DNA of 64,000 bases from Nematopogon swammerdamellus (lineage: Eukaryota > Arthropoda > Insecta > Lepidoptera > Adelidae), in contig OX336345.1 in the NCBI GenBank assembly GCA_946902875.1, positions 18,011,395-18,075,394 on the forward strand, written 5' to 3'. Positions 32,779 to 43,025 of the stretch are shown one piece after another. The translations under genes were made by a program, and so were the position numbers. Each line of letters begins with the position of its first letter. The first letter of the stretch is position 1. The notes beneath the pieces are model-generated. The model did not search any database, was not told the origin of the DNA, and worked only from the letters and a program-made list of their open reading frames with translations.

Positions 32779-33379
32779 TTACACTACTTTTTCACCGTGC
32801 AATGTCGCGTACTGTTGAAGCGCAAATCAATCAGTCAAAACTTACCGAAGCATGCCCCGACTTTGCATACACTGCGTTCTCCGACGAAGCGGTATGAAAA
32901 GACCAAGGCTTTATCGCGTTGCCATGACTACCGCGCGAGCTCACGAAGGCTCCCCACGCGTAGCCCACGAGGGGGGAGTGGGCGGAAGTACGTCAGCGGA
33001 AAAAAAAGACAATATTCTGTGATTTTTCATTCGTACGCGATTTGTAATTTCTGATTAGACCGGGCTTAAGGTCAATTTATTGTTCGCTATTTTAGGGGAA
33101 TATCGAAGAAATGAGACGGATGGTAGCAATATGAACCACTAAGACAGACCACAGAGTACCTTCATACGTGCAATGCGTACATATGTATGGTAGCGGTATG
33201 ATACTACATAATAAGTACCATTATGTGATGGTATTGCGTGTAAATATCTATTTTTTTTTTACATTTTATAAATAAACCTGTACGTTTTAACCCATCTGCC
33301 TATATTTTTTGTCAATGTAAGATTTATAACGGAGTTGATATTCTATGGCAGAAAAAAGCTACATTTCGTTAAGGAAATA
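32779..33379. other. Unique spacer
   Basis: No gene or shared repeat recognised. A moderately GC-rich patch lies at 32860-33000. Confidence 0.3.
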
Positions 33380-33954
33380 TTATAGAATAGAATAGAAATA
33401 CTTTATTACACACCAATAACACAATTACAATACAAGAAAGGTAGAAAGAAGGTAGCAAGGCATAACATAATATATAAGGTGCTTCGTTATTTATGTCAAA
33501 AATTTCGGGAGGATTACATAGACACACAAACAAATAAATAAACACGTTACGCAAAAAAAAATATGTTTTTAGCATTACTTTTCGAGAAATTTAACAAAAC
33601 ATGTCTGCTACCTAAACATTAACCTGTGTGTAACAGTAGGTAACTTGCATTGAACGGGGTCAATGACCGTACTATGTTCAAACGCAGAACAGCTGTTTAT
33701 TTGATTTAATTTTTTTGTTAGGAGAAAAAATGCTTCTATAAACATACGTTTTTTTCCTATGTAAAGTGTTTATTTGAGTGCGTATGTAACCCTTCCGAAA
33801 TGTTTGACTAAATAACGAAGCACCTTATATACAATTTAGATTAAGCAATGGAAATCTAAAATTGGCTTTTGTGGTATAACCTACATGTAATAATATATTG
33901 TAGCCTGCTGTTGATTTCCCAAATAAACGAAAAAATATATAATAAATAAAAAAA
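33380..33954. mobile_element. LINE-like 3' end split by a TIR element
   Basis: ATAGAATAGAATAGAAATAC then TTTATTACAC and AGAAGGTAGCAAGGC, then the TIR element at 33471-33832, then CAATTTAGATTAAGCAATGG and ATTTCCCAAATAAACG. The flanks read as one retroelement 3' end interrupted by a younger DNA element. Confidence 0.6.
33471..33832. mobile_element. TIR MITE, ~360 bp
   Basis: The left end AAGGTGCTTCGTTATTTATG, then TCAAAAATTTCGGG and AGGATTACAT, is the inverted copy of the right end ATGTAACCCTTCCGAAAT, then GTTTGACTAAATAACGAAGC and ACCTT. TIRs are at least 24 bp nearly perfect and about 45 bp in all. TATA on both outer sides may be the target duplication. Non-coding. Confidence 0.85.
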
Positions 33955-33980
33955 ACACACATAGAACAATAGAATAGAAT

Positions 33981-34369
33981 GTCGGCCTCGATAGCTCAGT
34001 GGTGGAGACAGTCAACTGTCGGTATTGAATGTTAAGCAACGCTGGGTGCGGTCAGTTCTTGAATGGGTGACCGCTGACCGTTGGAGGCTGACCGAGGTTC
34101 GGATTCCTCGTAAAAACTGTAGGTCCCTTCCCTCTTAATCTTACTTAGTGGTAGGGTTTAACCCGCCCGGGCTGGTACCACCGCACTGAATGAAATGTCG
34201 GTCGAAACGGCTATGTAAATAGTTTCTGTTTTCCGACCAGTTCAGTGTAGCCGGCACGATCAAAGGGGGAAGCACTGACATGGCACCTGGTTCACCCGGT
34301 GTTATGGGCTGACATCACGGACGTTGTAGGTGATGTAGACAACCGTGTCAGTTTCCATAAAAAAAAAAA
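33981..34369 (+). mobile_element. Family A SINE, full length
   Basis: GTCGGCCTCGATAGCTCAGT, GAATGTTAAGCAACGCTGGG, GCGGTCAGTTCTTGAATGGG then TGACCGC, T-arm GAGGTTCGGATTCCTC, the full body, and an A-run of ten. With 17138-17492 it is the best copy of the tRNA/5S-like head. Confidence 0.92.
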
Positions 34370-35399
34370 TAGAAAATGTACTATGGTACAGAGGGAAAAA
34401 GAGAACAATAGCGCGCAGAGGCAGACTATCGCTGTTAGTGAATTCTGACGTTATTATTTAAGTTTAAGTGTTGTTTAATTTGTAAAATTATAAGGGTTGC
34501 CAAAAAAATGCACAGACTTACAAAGTAATTTCATGACTTTGGCATTCAAATTCTCACAAACATAGTAGAAGGCACATGGGCGTGTTCTTCATTCAAAGCC
34601 CGAAAATACGCTTCAGGCATCGGGGCGACAAAAATTAAGTTTTCAGTTACACGAGAACTTGAGTCGGAGTAATGTGGGAAGTTTTAACTCCCCGGTAGAT
34701 TCAAATGTGTTACCTACGTGCTTCCTTGCTTCATTGAAGTATTCGATGAAAATAATTTAGACATTCTAGGTGGAATAATTTTCCAACAAATGTTGTAAAA
34801 GTAAGCGAAAATGACAGTTGCAAACAACGAAATTAAAATTTATATGCAGGTGTATGCAGCAACCATTACCAAAATGTTAAAGGGGTGATTCTAGAGCTTA
34901 CATTGACAACTTTTGTTTAAGTAATGTTTAAAAATAAATAAAAAAAACAAATGTGGCGCCCATACATTTTTCGAATTTTCCGCTACAAAATGTGTTGCTG
35001 TACAGGTAGTACACGTTTATTTGAAAAAAAAAGTTCCAGTATCCAAATGTTTGTATTAATTACTGAAGCACCGCTATACTTTTTTTTTATGCGAAATTCG
35101 CGATACCGTGATATTTTGTAACTTTTAACCTCCTATTAAGGCAGGTAATGTCAGATGTGACATTACCCACAGGCAAATAATTTGTGTTGTTATGAGATAT
35201 TATAAAATTAATAAATATTTTGTCAAATAAATAATTCATTATTACCAAGAATGAATAGCGATATTGAAGTAAAAAAGGTTGTGAACACACCTGAAAAATA
35301 ACTAAAAAAAGTCCACCAAAACCGTTGCCCTTTCGACCCGAATACAGAGTCATAAATTTCAATATCGCATTTTCTGTGATCGCGCACTCATTACTGCTT
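34370..35399. other. Unique AT-rich sequence
   Basis: About 1 kb; no exon, RNA gene or shared repeat recognised. Confidence 0.35.
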
Positions 35400-35850
35400 C
35401 AAGTCAAAATAAATAACCTCGCAGGCACACGCGTCCGCACGCACACTGCGACAGAGTTAACCCTTAAAAATTCCCAAACACTCTGAAATATTAACGCTAG
35501 TGATACGGGCGGACGACACACGTGGAAAAACAAGGCTGAAAAAAAGAAGCGGTCCGTTATGGGTCCGTCGCATGTTGCGCTGTAGTATTGAGTGTGGGCG
35601 GGCGACAGGGCGGCGCGGTGCGGAGGCGGGCGGGCGTCGAGGGGCGGAATACGCCAGAGAGTCAATACCGACCCAGGGGACCGCCTCCCCTGGGACGCGC
35701 CGGGCGGGGAGCGACGCCGGGGGAAGGGGGAGGCCGGGGAAACACGCGCACTGAACTCATAAGACGAACATTTTTCGCGGAGTCATACGTGGCTCGATTT
35801 TACTGGTTTTTCGCCGTTGACCGCTTTTTTACATAGGATTATTTATGTAA
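35400..35850. promoter_or_regulatory. CpG-rich island with two COE-like sites
   Basis: A strongly GC- and CpG-rich island (peak 35580-35740) in AT-rich DNA. It holds two matches to the COE/EBF core CCCNNGGG: ACCCAGGGGA at 35671-35680 and TCCCCTGGGA at 35686-35695, mirror images across a CCGCC spacer. Multiple overlapping open frames reflect stop-poor GC sequence. It may be a promoter or enhancer, perhaps of kn itself; no TSS is demonstrable. Confidence 0.3.
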
Positions 35851-36120
35851 AAACATGATGGGTAATGTAATATGTTTTAAAGAATACAAATAGGATTTAA
35901 AAAATACTTGGTAGAAAATCTTTTACTTGTGACAATAATAATTAAACACTTATTATAAACATTTACCATGTCTGATTGATCGTCTTTGGAGTTATCCGCA
36001 GTAACTTTTCTTTCCCGTTGTACTTTTTTCCAAATGACAACCTTTTAAAGATCCATCCGCAACATATCCTTCGAACCTTTTTGCAGGATTGACGTTTTCA
36101 AAACAAACCTTTCCCCGGCT
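35851..36120. other. Unique spacer
   Basis: Nothing recognised between the two GC-rich islands. Confidence 0.3.
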
Positions 36121-36221
36121 GAGGGCAGACAAAACATGCGCGTTCGCTATCTTGAACTCGCTACTCGCCACGGTAGGAAACCTCCGATGCAAATAAACAT
36201 CGAATGTGCTCGGAAGGTTGT

Positions 36222-36273
36222 GTGGGGGGACCGGAGGAGGGTGGGGGGGTGTACGCCGGGTGGGGGTGGGGGA
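36222..36273 (+). other. G-rich tract with quadruplex potential
   Basis: Successive G-runs (GGGGGG, GGAGG, AGGG, GGGGGGG, GGG, GGGGG, GGGGG) with short loops satisfy the usual four-run G-quadruplex pattern on the plus strand. Confidence 0.7.
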
Positions 36274-36327
36274 AGCCAAGTGTTCTCCGACTCACTGCAA
36301 GAGGGCAGCCGTACATAGATCCAAGAC

Positions 36328-36373
36328 GACCCATACACTCACACAAACGCCCCATACACTCACACAAACGCCC
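36328..36373. repeat. 21-bp tandem repeat, 2 copies
   Basis: CCATACACTCACACAAACGC plus one C is repeated directly twice and followed by a C-rich degenerate end. Confidence 0.85.
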
Positions 36374-36755
36374 CCACAACGCACACGTGCGAACTCACTA
36401 GTGACTTAACTGTATATAGCTCCTAGGATTTTTTTCTGAAATAGTGCGAGAGCATAAGCCCCATACGAAGCGAGCGAGTACGTGTACAAGGGCTGGATGA
36501 AATGCGGAGGGTAGTTTTTACGATGAAAATGGAGAGCTTTTCCTTTCTATGCGCGATGCGATAGGTAAATATTACCGTATACTTTTATTGGGGGTGGTTT
36601 GATTTTACTGTTGAATTTCAATAGCATCCATCTTGTTTCCTCGTAGGGGAAATGTATTTTTGTTCGCCGGGACGGAATTAAGGCTAGTCGCTATGTTCAT
36701 GGATATAGGTGTGTGTGCATGTGTATCATCAATCACACACATACACCAATATAAT
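36374..36755. other. Unique spacer
   Basis: No gene recognised; it ends in a short CACACATACAC inverted microsatellite. Confidence 0.3.
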
Positions 36756-36872
36756 GCACGACCGAAGGGAAGTACTGACGTGTCACCAAGTTCACCCGGT
36801 GTTATGGGCTGACATCGCGGATGTTGTAGGTGATGTAGCCAACCGTGTCAGTTTCCATAAAAAAAAAAAAAA
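36756..36872 (+). mobile_element. Family A SINE, 3' end
   Basis: GCACGACCGAAGGGAAGTAC through GTGTCAGTTTCCATAAAAA; the 5' two thirds are missing. Confidence 0.85.
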
Positions 36873-37028
36873 TTAATAAATAAAAAAATCTTTGGTGGCA
36901 GATTTTTGTATGTAACAGTTTATAATTCCTATGTGCTTTATATCTTTAGAAAAGACGTATGAAATGTATTTGTAAAAAAAAAACATGAAATAAATCCATT
37001 CAAACAGTGTATTGAAATTCTAGGTTAG

Positions 37029-37220
37029 ATTCAGTTTGAATGAAACGTCGGTCGAAACGGCTATCTAAATAGTTCGTGTTTTCCGTCCAGTTCAGTGTAG
37101 TTGGCACGACCAAAAAAGGGAAGCACTGACTTGGCACCTAGTTCACCCGTTGTTATGGGCTGATATTACGAATGTTGTAGGTAGGTGATGTAGCCAACTG
37201 TGTCAGTTTCAATAAATAAA
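37029..37220 (+). mobile_element. Family A SINE, 5'-truncated
   Basis: GAATGAAACGTCGGTCGAAA through GTGTCAGTTTCAATAAATAA; a GTAG duplication (GTAGGTAGGTGATG) is private to this copy. Confidence 0.85.
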
Positions 37221-37482
37221 GTGTATTATTTCATGTGTGAACAAAATATAAAATACAGGAACTTTCCTCCAATAAAAATAATGAAACGGTTAACCCTCTC
37301 ATATCATCATCGTTAAGAAAATAATAACTCCTGACAGTCAATAAAACTTTTACTTCCCAATGAACATAAACAACTAGATTCCCAGCGATCAAAGCGGACG
37401 CTCAAAGAATTGTGTCTAGCGTTAATGTTGCGGTTAAAATAAATTTATGTGTCGAAATAAGTCGTAATTTTCTTTTATCGTC

Positions 37483-37940
37483 GCGCATAATAGTTACAGC
37501 TGAGTCCGGATGCGAGTTATAATAGCTGAGTGCATCTGACGTGGATGTGTTTAATCAACTGGGAAATGTTGAATCAATTAGGAAATTATACGATGTGGAT
37601 GAAAGTTCGTAGCCTAACGAGGAAATCATTAGAGTTTTTGACTTTTACTATGTTCATTTGAAATTCATCTGAAATTCAATTGAACTTCATTTCAACTTCA
37701 TAATAGTTACACCGATTACTCTGCTTACCCTGATTGTCGGGATACAGCGTGTGTGGTATGTATGTATGTATGTAATAGTTACAGCTGAGTCCGGATGCGA
37801 GTTATAATCGCTGAGTTATAAGCATCTGAGGTGGATGTGTTTAATCAACTGGGAAAAGTTGAATCAATCGGATGAAATTTCGTAGTCTAACAAGGAAATC
37901 ATTAGTATTATTGACTTTTACTGGTTTTTATTTGAAATCT
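37483..37940. repeat. ~165-bp direct duplication split by a family C insertion
   Basis: 37489-37665 and 37776-37940 share AATAGTTACAGCTGAGTCCG, GATGTGTTTAATCAACTGGG and GAAATCATTAG, with small indels. Between them a 66-bp family C fragment (ACCGATTACTCTGCTTACCC to GTATGTATGTATGT) is flanked by AATAGTTAC on both sides. Confidence 0.8.
37710..37775 (-). mobile_element. Family C fragment with 9-bp flanking repeat
   Basis: CACCGATTACTCTGCTTACC, TGATTGTCGGGATACAGCG and a (TATG)n end. AATAGTTAC flanks both sides; because the flank is also the edge of a tandem duplication, part of this match may predate insertion. Confidence 0.65.
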
Positions 37941-39359
37941 GCTGTAATTAGCTCGTTTGTATTGTCTATACACACGCATAGCGCTGGGGGTGGATCGCCG
38001 ATCGCTGTTCTGTGTGTAAACATCGATCTTTGCTTAGACTCTAGGCAATCTAGCGGTACGATACTTCGTCATCGAGCTTTGAAAAGTAAATTATTTTGAT
38101 AAAATTGTGCTTTCAAATCTTTTTACTTTCCTGTGGCAGATGGTAGAGACCACCGCGCGCAGAGATTGTGAGTAAACTAGACTAAAATAACGTATATATT
38201 CAAGTTATAAATTTAAGAAAATAAGAAATAGATAAATTTATTGCTCAATAATACCGGTGATTTTTTTAAACATTTATTCTTACTTAGTCCCTTTGCATAC
38301 CTAACCTACCTATATTATGTACGTATATTGTAACCGCGAGATCGTATAATTTGTTGGACACTGTCGCCTAAACTGGCCCTAAGGCCGACCTTGTTGGTCA
38401 AACCGCTGGTGATTACATTGCATTTTGGTACCTACTATCCCAAGAACGTTAGCGGCGTTTCCTCTTTGGATGAGGCTCACACGCTGGATAAAGTAGGGAT
38501 ATAATACGAATTTTCAAGAACAAAAAAAATTTTTTTATCTTTACTCTTTCATTTGAAAATCAGTAACCAAAACGTTTTCGTATTTTGGTGTAAGTACTGA
38601 ATTTATTTTATTGATATAAAGTATTTCGATTCTAACCATTTTGTTTATCTAAATCTTACAAAATGCAGGATCTTATAAAGAACGGCGGCATTTTTCTGTG
38701 TGTTCGCAACAAACTTTAAAAAATTGATGTATCAAAGTTAACGAGGTCCCTAACAAAATAATCATTTAACCTTTGAGTACAAAAGTAAAATACTTCATCT
38801 GAAGTAACCACTACGTTCAAACTGTAAAAAAAAATTACAAATATATTTCAAAATAGTGCCGTAATATCTGACCTCACGCTACAATTCCGGGTGTTTCCGG
38901 TCTCTGGCTATAGCGACACTCGCTGTAAACCTAACACATAGTTAGGCCTCTCTGTGGCTCGGGGTAATTATTCAGTATAGGTGTTGCCTGTAGATGGCGT
39001 TGGGTTGTGAGCGAGGTCGACCCCTAGTCATGCAGTGTTGACTGTCGTACGAAGAAGTCGTATTTTTACAAGCTTTTTTAAAGAAGCACTCGTACGTGCA
39101 TATTAATTTCACATTTTATATGTTAACATATTATTTTTTTCTGTGTAAAAGCATGTGCATCGATCGTCTGCATTTATAATATTATATTTATTCCACAAGA
39201 CATTTCGTTTTATGGTAATAATTTGAACAAAAATTGTTTGACCGAATGTTGTGTGTGCCTATTCTAGAAGCGGCTACTTCATAAGACTATTGCTAAAAGA
39301 ATTAAATTAAAATTTTAAAATTAAATGAAAATGACACAAACGAGCCCGTCCATGTTCGT
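37941..39359. other. Unique sequence
   Basis: About 1.4 kb with no exon or shared repeat recognised. It is moderately GC-richer at 38870-39020. Confidence 0.35.
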
Positions 39360-39503
39360 CCAAGTTTCACCGCAAGTTACAACATATTCATACAAATACG
39401 AACGTAAATCACAAAATGTTCGTACAAATACGAATTTAAATTATAAAATTTTCGTACAAATACGAACTCAAATTACAAAATCCTCGTACAGATACGAGCC
39501 TAC
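39360..39503. repeat. 32-bp tandem array of a dyad-symmetric unit
   Basis: Units begin ACAAATACGA at 39392, 39424, 39456 and (ACAGATACGA) 39488, exactly 32 bp apart, with a weaker unit from 39360. Each junction forms the imperfect dyad TTCGTA-CAAA-TACGAA. Because 32 is not a multiple of three, the open frame across the array (39325-39573) cannot encode a repeated peptide. Confidence 0.85.
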
Positions 39504-39760
39504 GCTTGACTTTTCGTCGCAGGCGTGGTGCGGCGGAGTGGAGGATGATACTATGTGCTGTAGACACTCGTAAATTGTTCGCTAGCTCGTTGTAAATTAA
39601 CGCCTTCGCCGCTTAACTGCGAGCGTCGCCTTGCAGGCGTGTGTGGGGATATAGACGATTTTCACATTTATTCACCTGAGATGTCTCTTCCTTCGCATTA
39701 ACTTATTAACTTAATCTTTACATATTATAAAATTCAACGCCTGCCGCCTGTGTTTATGTA
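39504..39760. other. Unique spacer
   Basis: Nothing recognised apart from a small GC-rich patch at 39515-39640. Confidence 0.3.
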
Positions 39761-39867
39761 TGTATGTTTGCTTATAACTTCAGAACCGCTCAATCAATTT
39801 GCTTACGGCATATGTAATGGGACATACCTCCGCCAGGTTTATAGGCTATATATCATCCAGTAATTTT
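39761..39867 (+). mobile_element. Helitron 5' part, truncated by family D
   Basis: TATGTATGTATGTTTGCTTA, CAGAACCGCTCAATCAATTTG and TATAGGCTATATATCATCC have the interior order of the Helitrons at 41183-41504 and 51652-51873; the CCGCGGGC-CTAG end is replaced by family D. Confidence 0.6.
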
Positions 39868-40105
39868 TTTTATGTAATCTGGTATGGCTGATTCGGGCCA
39901 AAGCGCATGCTCCGACCAGCCAATATCACCTCCGAGAAGGTAAGTGCCATACCGGAGACTTCCCTGGATTACTGACTATACTGGACTAGAGGAGAACACA
40001 ACCGATGCGGCCATCTTACATCCAGTACGATGGTACAACCCAGTCGGCTACAATTTGAGCCTACCACCTAGTAAGGGGCAAGGGAAGGGACCTGCAGTTT
40101 TACTG
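39868..40105 (-). mobile_element. Family D repeat copy
   Basis: ATGTAATCTGGTATGGCTGA, CCAAAGCGCATGCTCCGACC, CCAATATCACCTCCGAGAAG, CTACAATTTGAGCCTACCAC and CTGCAGTTTTAC. It is the longest minus-oriented copy. Confidence 0.8.
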
Positions 40106-40144
40106 TCATTTTAGTCATTATTCATTATAGCTGAGCAGTGGGGT

Positions 40145-40475
40145 CGAAATTTGTGTGACGCGATCCCGCCGTCCTCTTTCCACCTCCGCACCGCGCGCAC
40201 TGGGCCGGGATGCATGACCACACGCTGGACTTACCGCGGATGCGTACCAATCGGTTGTGCAGATCTTTCCTCTACAGAACCGGTATACTATGGAACACTC
40301 TCCCTGCCCATATATTTCCCCCCACCAAAGTACAGTCTCGGCTCCCTCAAGAGGGCGTGAATAAGTAAGTGTCGTCGGCATAGCTTTCGCAACCATCGCA
40401 TACGACCGAATGCGCCTGGGCGTCGTTAGACACTTTATGTGTGGATCGGCGCCACATGTCGCGTATTTAATAAAA
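40145..40475 (+). pseudogene. LINE reverse-transcriptase C-terminal remnant
   Basis: GCAGATCTTTCCTCTACAGA, CACTCTCCCTGCCCATATAT, TACAGTCTCGGCTCCCTC and GGGCGTCGTTAGACAC encode and extend the same C-terminal RT region as 9286-9540, but in shifted frames. Confidence 0.8.
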
Positions 40476-40694
40476 GAAAATGAATTTTGTAGACAGATAG
40501 GTAGAAAATAATTTCTTGATCCAAAGACATTAAAGAAACAAATACAATATCATTATTTATATGAGGTGCAAAGATGGACAGAGATTTCTTTCAGTCAAAC
40601 GAATGTTTCAGAGTCGCTTAAAGTGAAATATAGTAGGTATATAGGTGGTAGCAAAAGACTTTAATGTGAGAATATAAAATAAAATAATACATTC
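40476..40694. other. Unique spacer
   Basis: AT-rich; nothing recognised. Confidence 0.3.
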
Positions 40695-41150
40695 AGTACT
40701 GTGTGAGGCCGGTACTTAAAAATAATAACCCCACTGCGTTTCTCCCCGTGCGTGCATGTCGTAAAAGGCGACTAAGGGATAAGGACGAGATTCCGTGCTA
40801 AAGGGCGACAGCTCTCCCCGTGCATGTCTTAAAAGGCGACTAAGGGATAAGGACGAGATTCCGTGCTAAAGGGCGACAGGATCCACCACCACGATCCAGG
40901 ACAGGATGAACAGGATCCAGAAGGGCCACTTCTCACCTTGGCACGGTCCTTCCACCGAGTCATGCAGCAGGTGGGTTTTTGTACCTTACATGCTGCTTGA
41001 TAGTTATCTTGTACGAATACTTTGCTAAACGTGGTGGTCGATGTTGTGTTGGAATTCAGAGTTCTTGCAGCACAGCACCGATTACTCTGCTTACCCTGAT
41101 TGTCGGGATACAGCAGCGTGTGTGGTATGTATTTGTATGTATGTATGTAT
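40695..41150 (-). repeat. Family C repeat, long copy with duplication
   Basis: GAGGCCGGTACTTAAAAATA, a doubled CTCCCCGTGC...GCTAAAGGGCGACAG block (about 40742-40817 and 40813-40880), CACCGAGTCATGCAGCAGG, GCACAGCACCGATTACTCTG and a (TATG)n end. The longest copy, in the opposite sense to 21750-22190. Confidence 0.8.
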
Positions 41151-41182
41151 TAAGTAAAAGCTTGTTAATAAAAATATCATGA

Positions 41183-41504
41183 TCTCTATTTCTACTTCTA
41201 TTAAAAGGGAACGTATGTATGTATGTATGAGGTAAACTCTGGAACCGCTTAACAGATTTTGATGCTGTTTGCAGCAATGAAAGAGGTTCACTATAGGTTG
41301 TATACCATCACGCTATATAGCCTTAGGGCTGAGCAGTATCAAAGAAAGAATAGTATGGACCCCCTTCCCCGACCCTCCCCCAAGAGAGACAGAGAGAGAG
41401 AGAGAGAATATAAGAGAAGCGATGGTTTATTATCATATTTGCGTTTAAATCGAATTTTCTATTAAACAGAGCCTACCGCGAGCGAAGCCGCGGGCAAAGG
41501 CTAG
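41183..41504 (+). mobile_element. Helitron-like element, intact ends
   Basis: Begins TCTCTATTTCTACTTCTATT after A41182 and ends GCCGCGGGCAAAGGCTAG before T41505; 322 bp. It contains a (GA)n tract. It supplies the uninterrupted reference for the nested event at 19492-20093. No Rep/helicase coding, so it would be mobilised in trans. Confidence 0.85.
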
Positions 41505-42423
41505 TATTAATATAAATAAATAAGAAAAGTAGAGAAGTTGGAGTTGTAATATTAATAAAGAGGTAAGTTTATATAAATAAGCGTTCATTTATTCTCAAAT
41601 TCTCGCATATACTGTCTCAGCGAATCTCACGAAGTTAAGAGCTATGTACCGCACCTAACTTCGCGCCCGTATTATGATAAAAGATAATATCACTTATTGT
41701 ATGAGTTACAAGAGGCGAAGCGAGGATTTCAGTTGAAATATTCGAGTTCGTTTTTCGATGAATAATTCTTCAAAATGTTGACTTTTTTATTATTTAGAAT
41801 TTTAACGCTAGTCGGAAAGAAATTGACAACCCAATCTATTAGAATTTCCGAATAGACTTCGAAATTCCCATTCGAATCTATTCGGATTTCTCAATTGAAT
41901 GTAAACATCGAGACGAATTTCAGGACTTAATTTATCAACTAGGAACTGTGGGTGACTTCTTTAGTATTATACGTATAAAGAACTTCTGTATGTATCTGTA
42001 CCTATTATATTATTCTACATAATGTCCTATGTGAATGATACGGAATGTCACATTCTTGTGAATTAAGAAGACGATAAAGCTGTGAGAAACCTCATTAGCA
42101 TACATTATTCGAAATTCGAATTTAGGATTAGTCCGAATGTGTCTTCGATGAAAAGAAGAAATTTTAATAGAGTTGGGGTTAGGTGATCAAATGTACGAAT
42201 GTTGATTGGTAAATGGAGTATTCACCTCGGACAACGCGTATGACAGACAGACGGATGAACGGGCGGGTTTATACTATCGCTATCATCTACTTCTACATAA
42301 ATACATACATATATACATAACGTCACCTGTATTTTTTTCAGTGAGATATACAGCGATTCGTTCTCTACTTTTTTTGCTTATAAATATAATGGTTACAGTA
42401 TATAATGTGGTTGTATAAATATG
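41505..42423. other. Unique AT-rich sequence
   Basis: About 920 bp; no gene or shared repeat recognised. Several GAATNTATTCG-type short inverted words occur at 41840-41900. Confidence 0.35.
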
Positions 42424-42521
42424 GTTGCACTGACATGACACCTAGTTCACCCCGTGTTATGGGCTGACATCACGGATGTTGTAGGTGATGTAGCCAACCG
42501 TGTCAGTTTCTATAATAAAAA
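42424..42521 (+). mobile_element. Family A SINE, 3' end
   Basis: GCACTGACATGACACCTAGT through GTGTCAGTTTCTATAATAAA, abutting a family E element. Confidence 0.85.
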
Positions 42522-42526
42522 TATAT

Positions 42527-43025
42527 AAAACCGGCCAAGTGCGAGTTGAACTCGCGTACCGAGGTTTCCGTACCACTAAATAGAGTTTTTACCTTAAGTC
42601 ACACTAAGTTTGACGCTTGTATGTATTACCGTTCTTACGATAGAGCAAAATCCAAAAAAACTTTGAAAAAAAAAACGCTTCTTGTATGGGGAGCCCCTTA
42701 ATTCTTTACTATTTTCTATTATTATTTATTTGTTTTTATATCAGCCATAATAACATAGTACCTGGGCGACCTAGCTTCGCTCGGCGTCTACATCTATATA
42801 GATAAACTTAAAAAAATTACATTATCTATATACTAAATTTCATCCAAATCGTTAGAGCCGTTTCCGAGAAACCAATTGTATATATATATATACAAGTTTA
42901 GCTCACTTAAAGTAATAGGATATTCTCTGAAAATTTCCACCGCGGCTAGTTATTGGTTTAAAAGATACAGTAGCAGACGGACGGCGTAGGCTTAAGGCTT
43001 CCGTATTGTTACGGAAACCTAAAAA
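42527..43025 (-). mobile_element. Family E element split by family K
   Basis: AAAACCGGCCAAGTGCGAGT at the left and TTCCGTATTGTTACGGAAAC at the right. The conserved block AATAACACATATTCTGTG is cut at ATAACATA/TATTCTCTG by the family K insertion 42757-42911. Confidence 0.85.
42757..42911 (-). mobile_element. Family K element nested in family E
   Basis: ACCTGGGCGACCTAGCTTCG, CTCGGCGTCTACATC, CAAATCGTTAGAGCCG and CACTTAAAGTAATAGG form the inverted copy of 14095-14273. Its position inside family E shows it moved after that family E copy. Confidence 0.8.

Noticed and set aside
35500..35836. Overlapping frames of 82-88 codons in a GC-rich island
   Set aside because: Three overlapping frames are open because GC-rich DNA has few stops; none has recognisable motifs.
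39392..39503. Possible CRISPR-like regular repeats
   Set aside because: Period of 32 bp has no separate spacer content, units are degenerate, and the genome is a eukaryote's.
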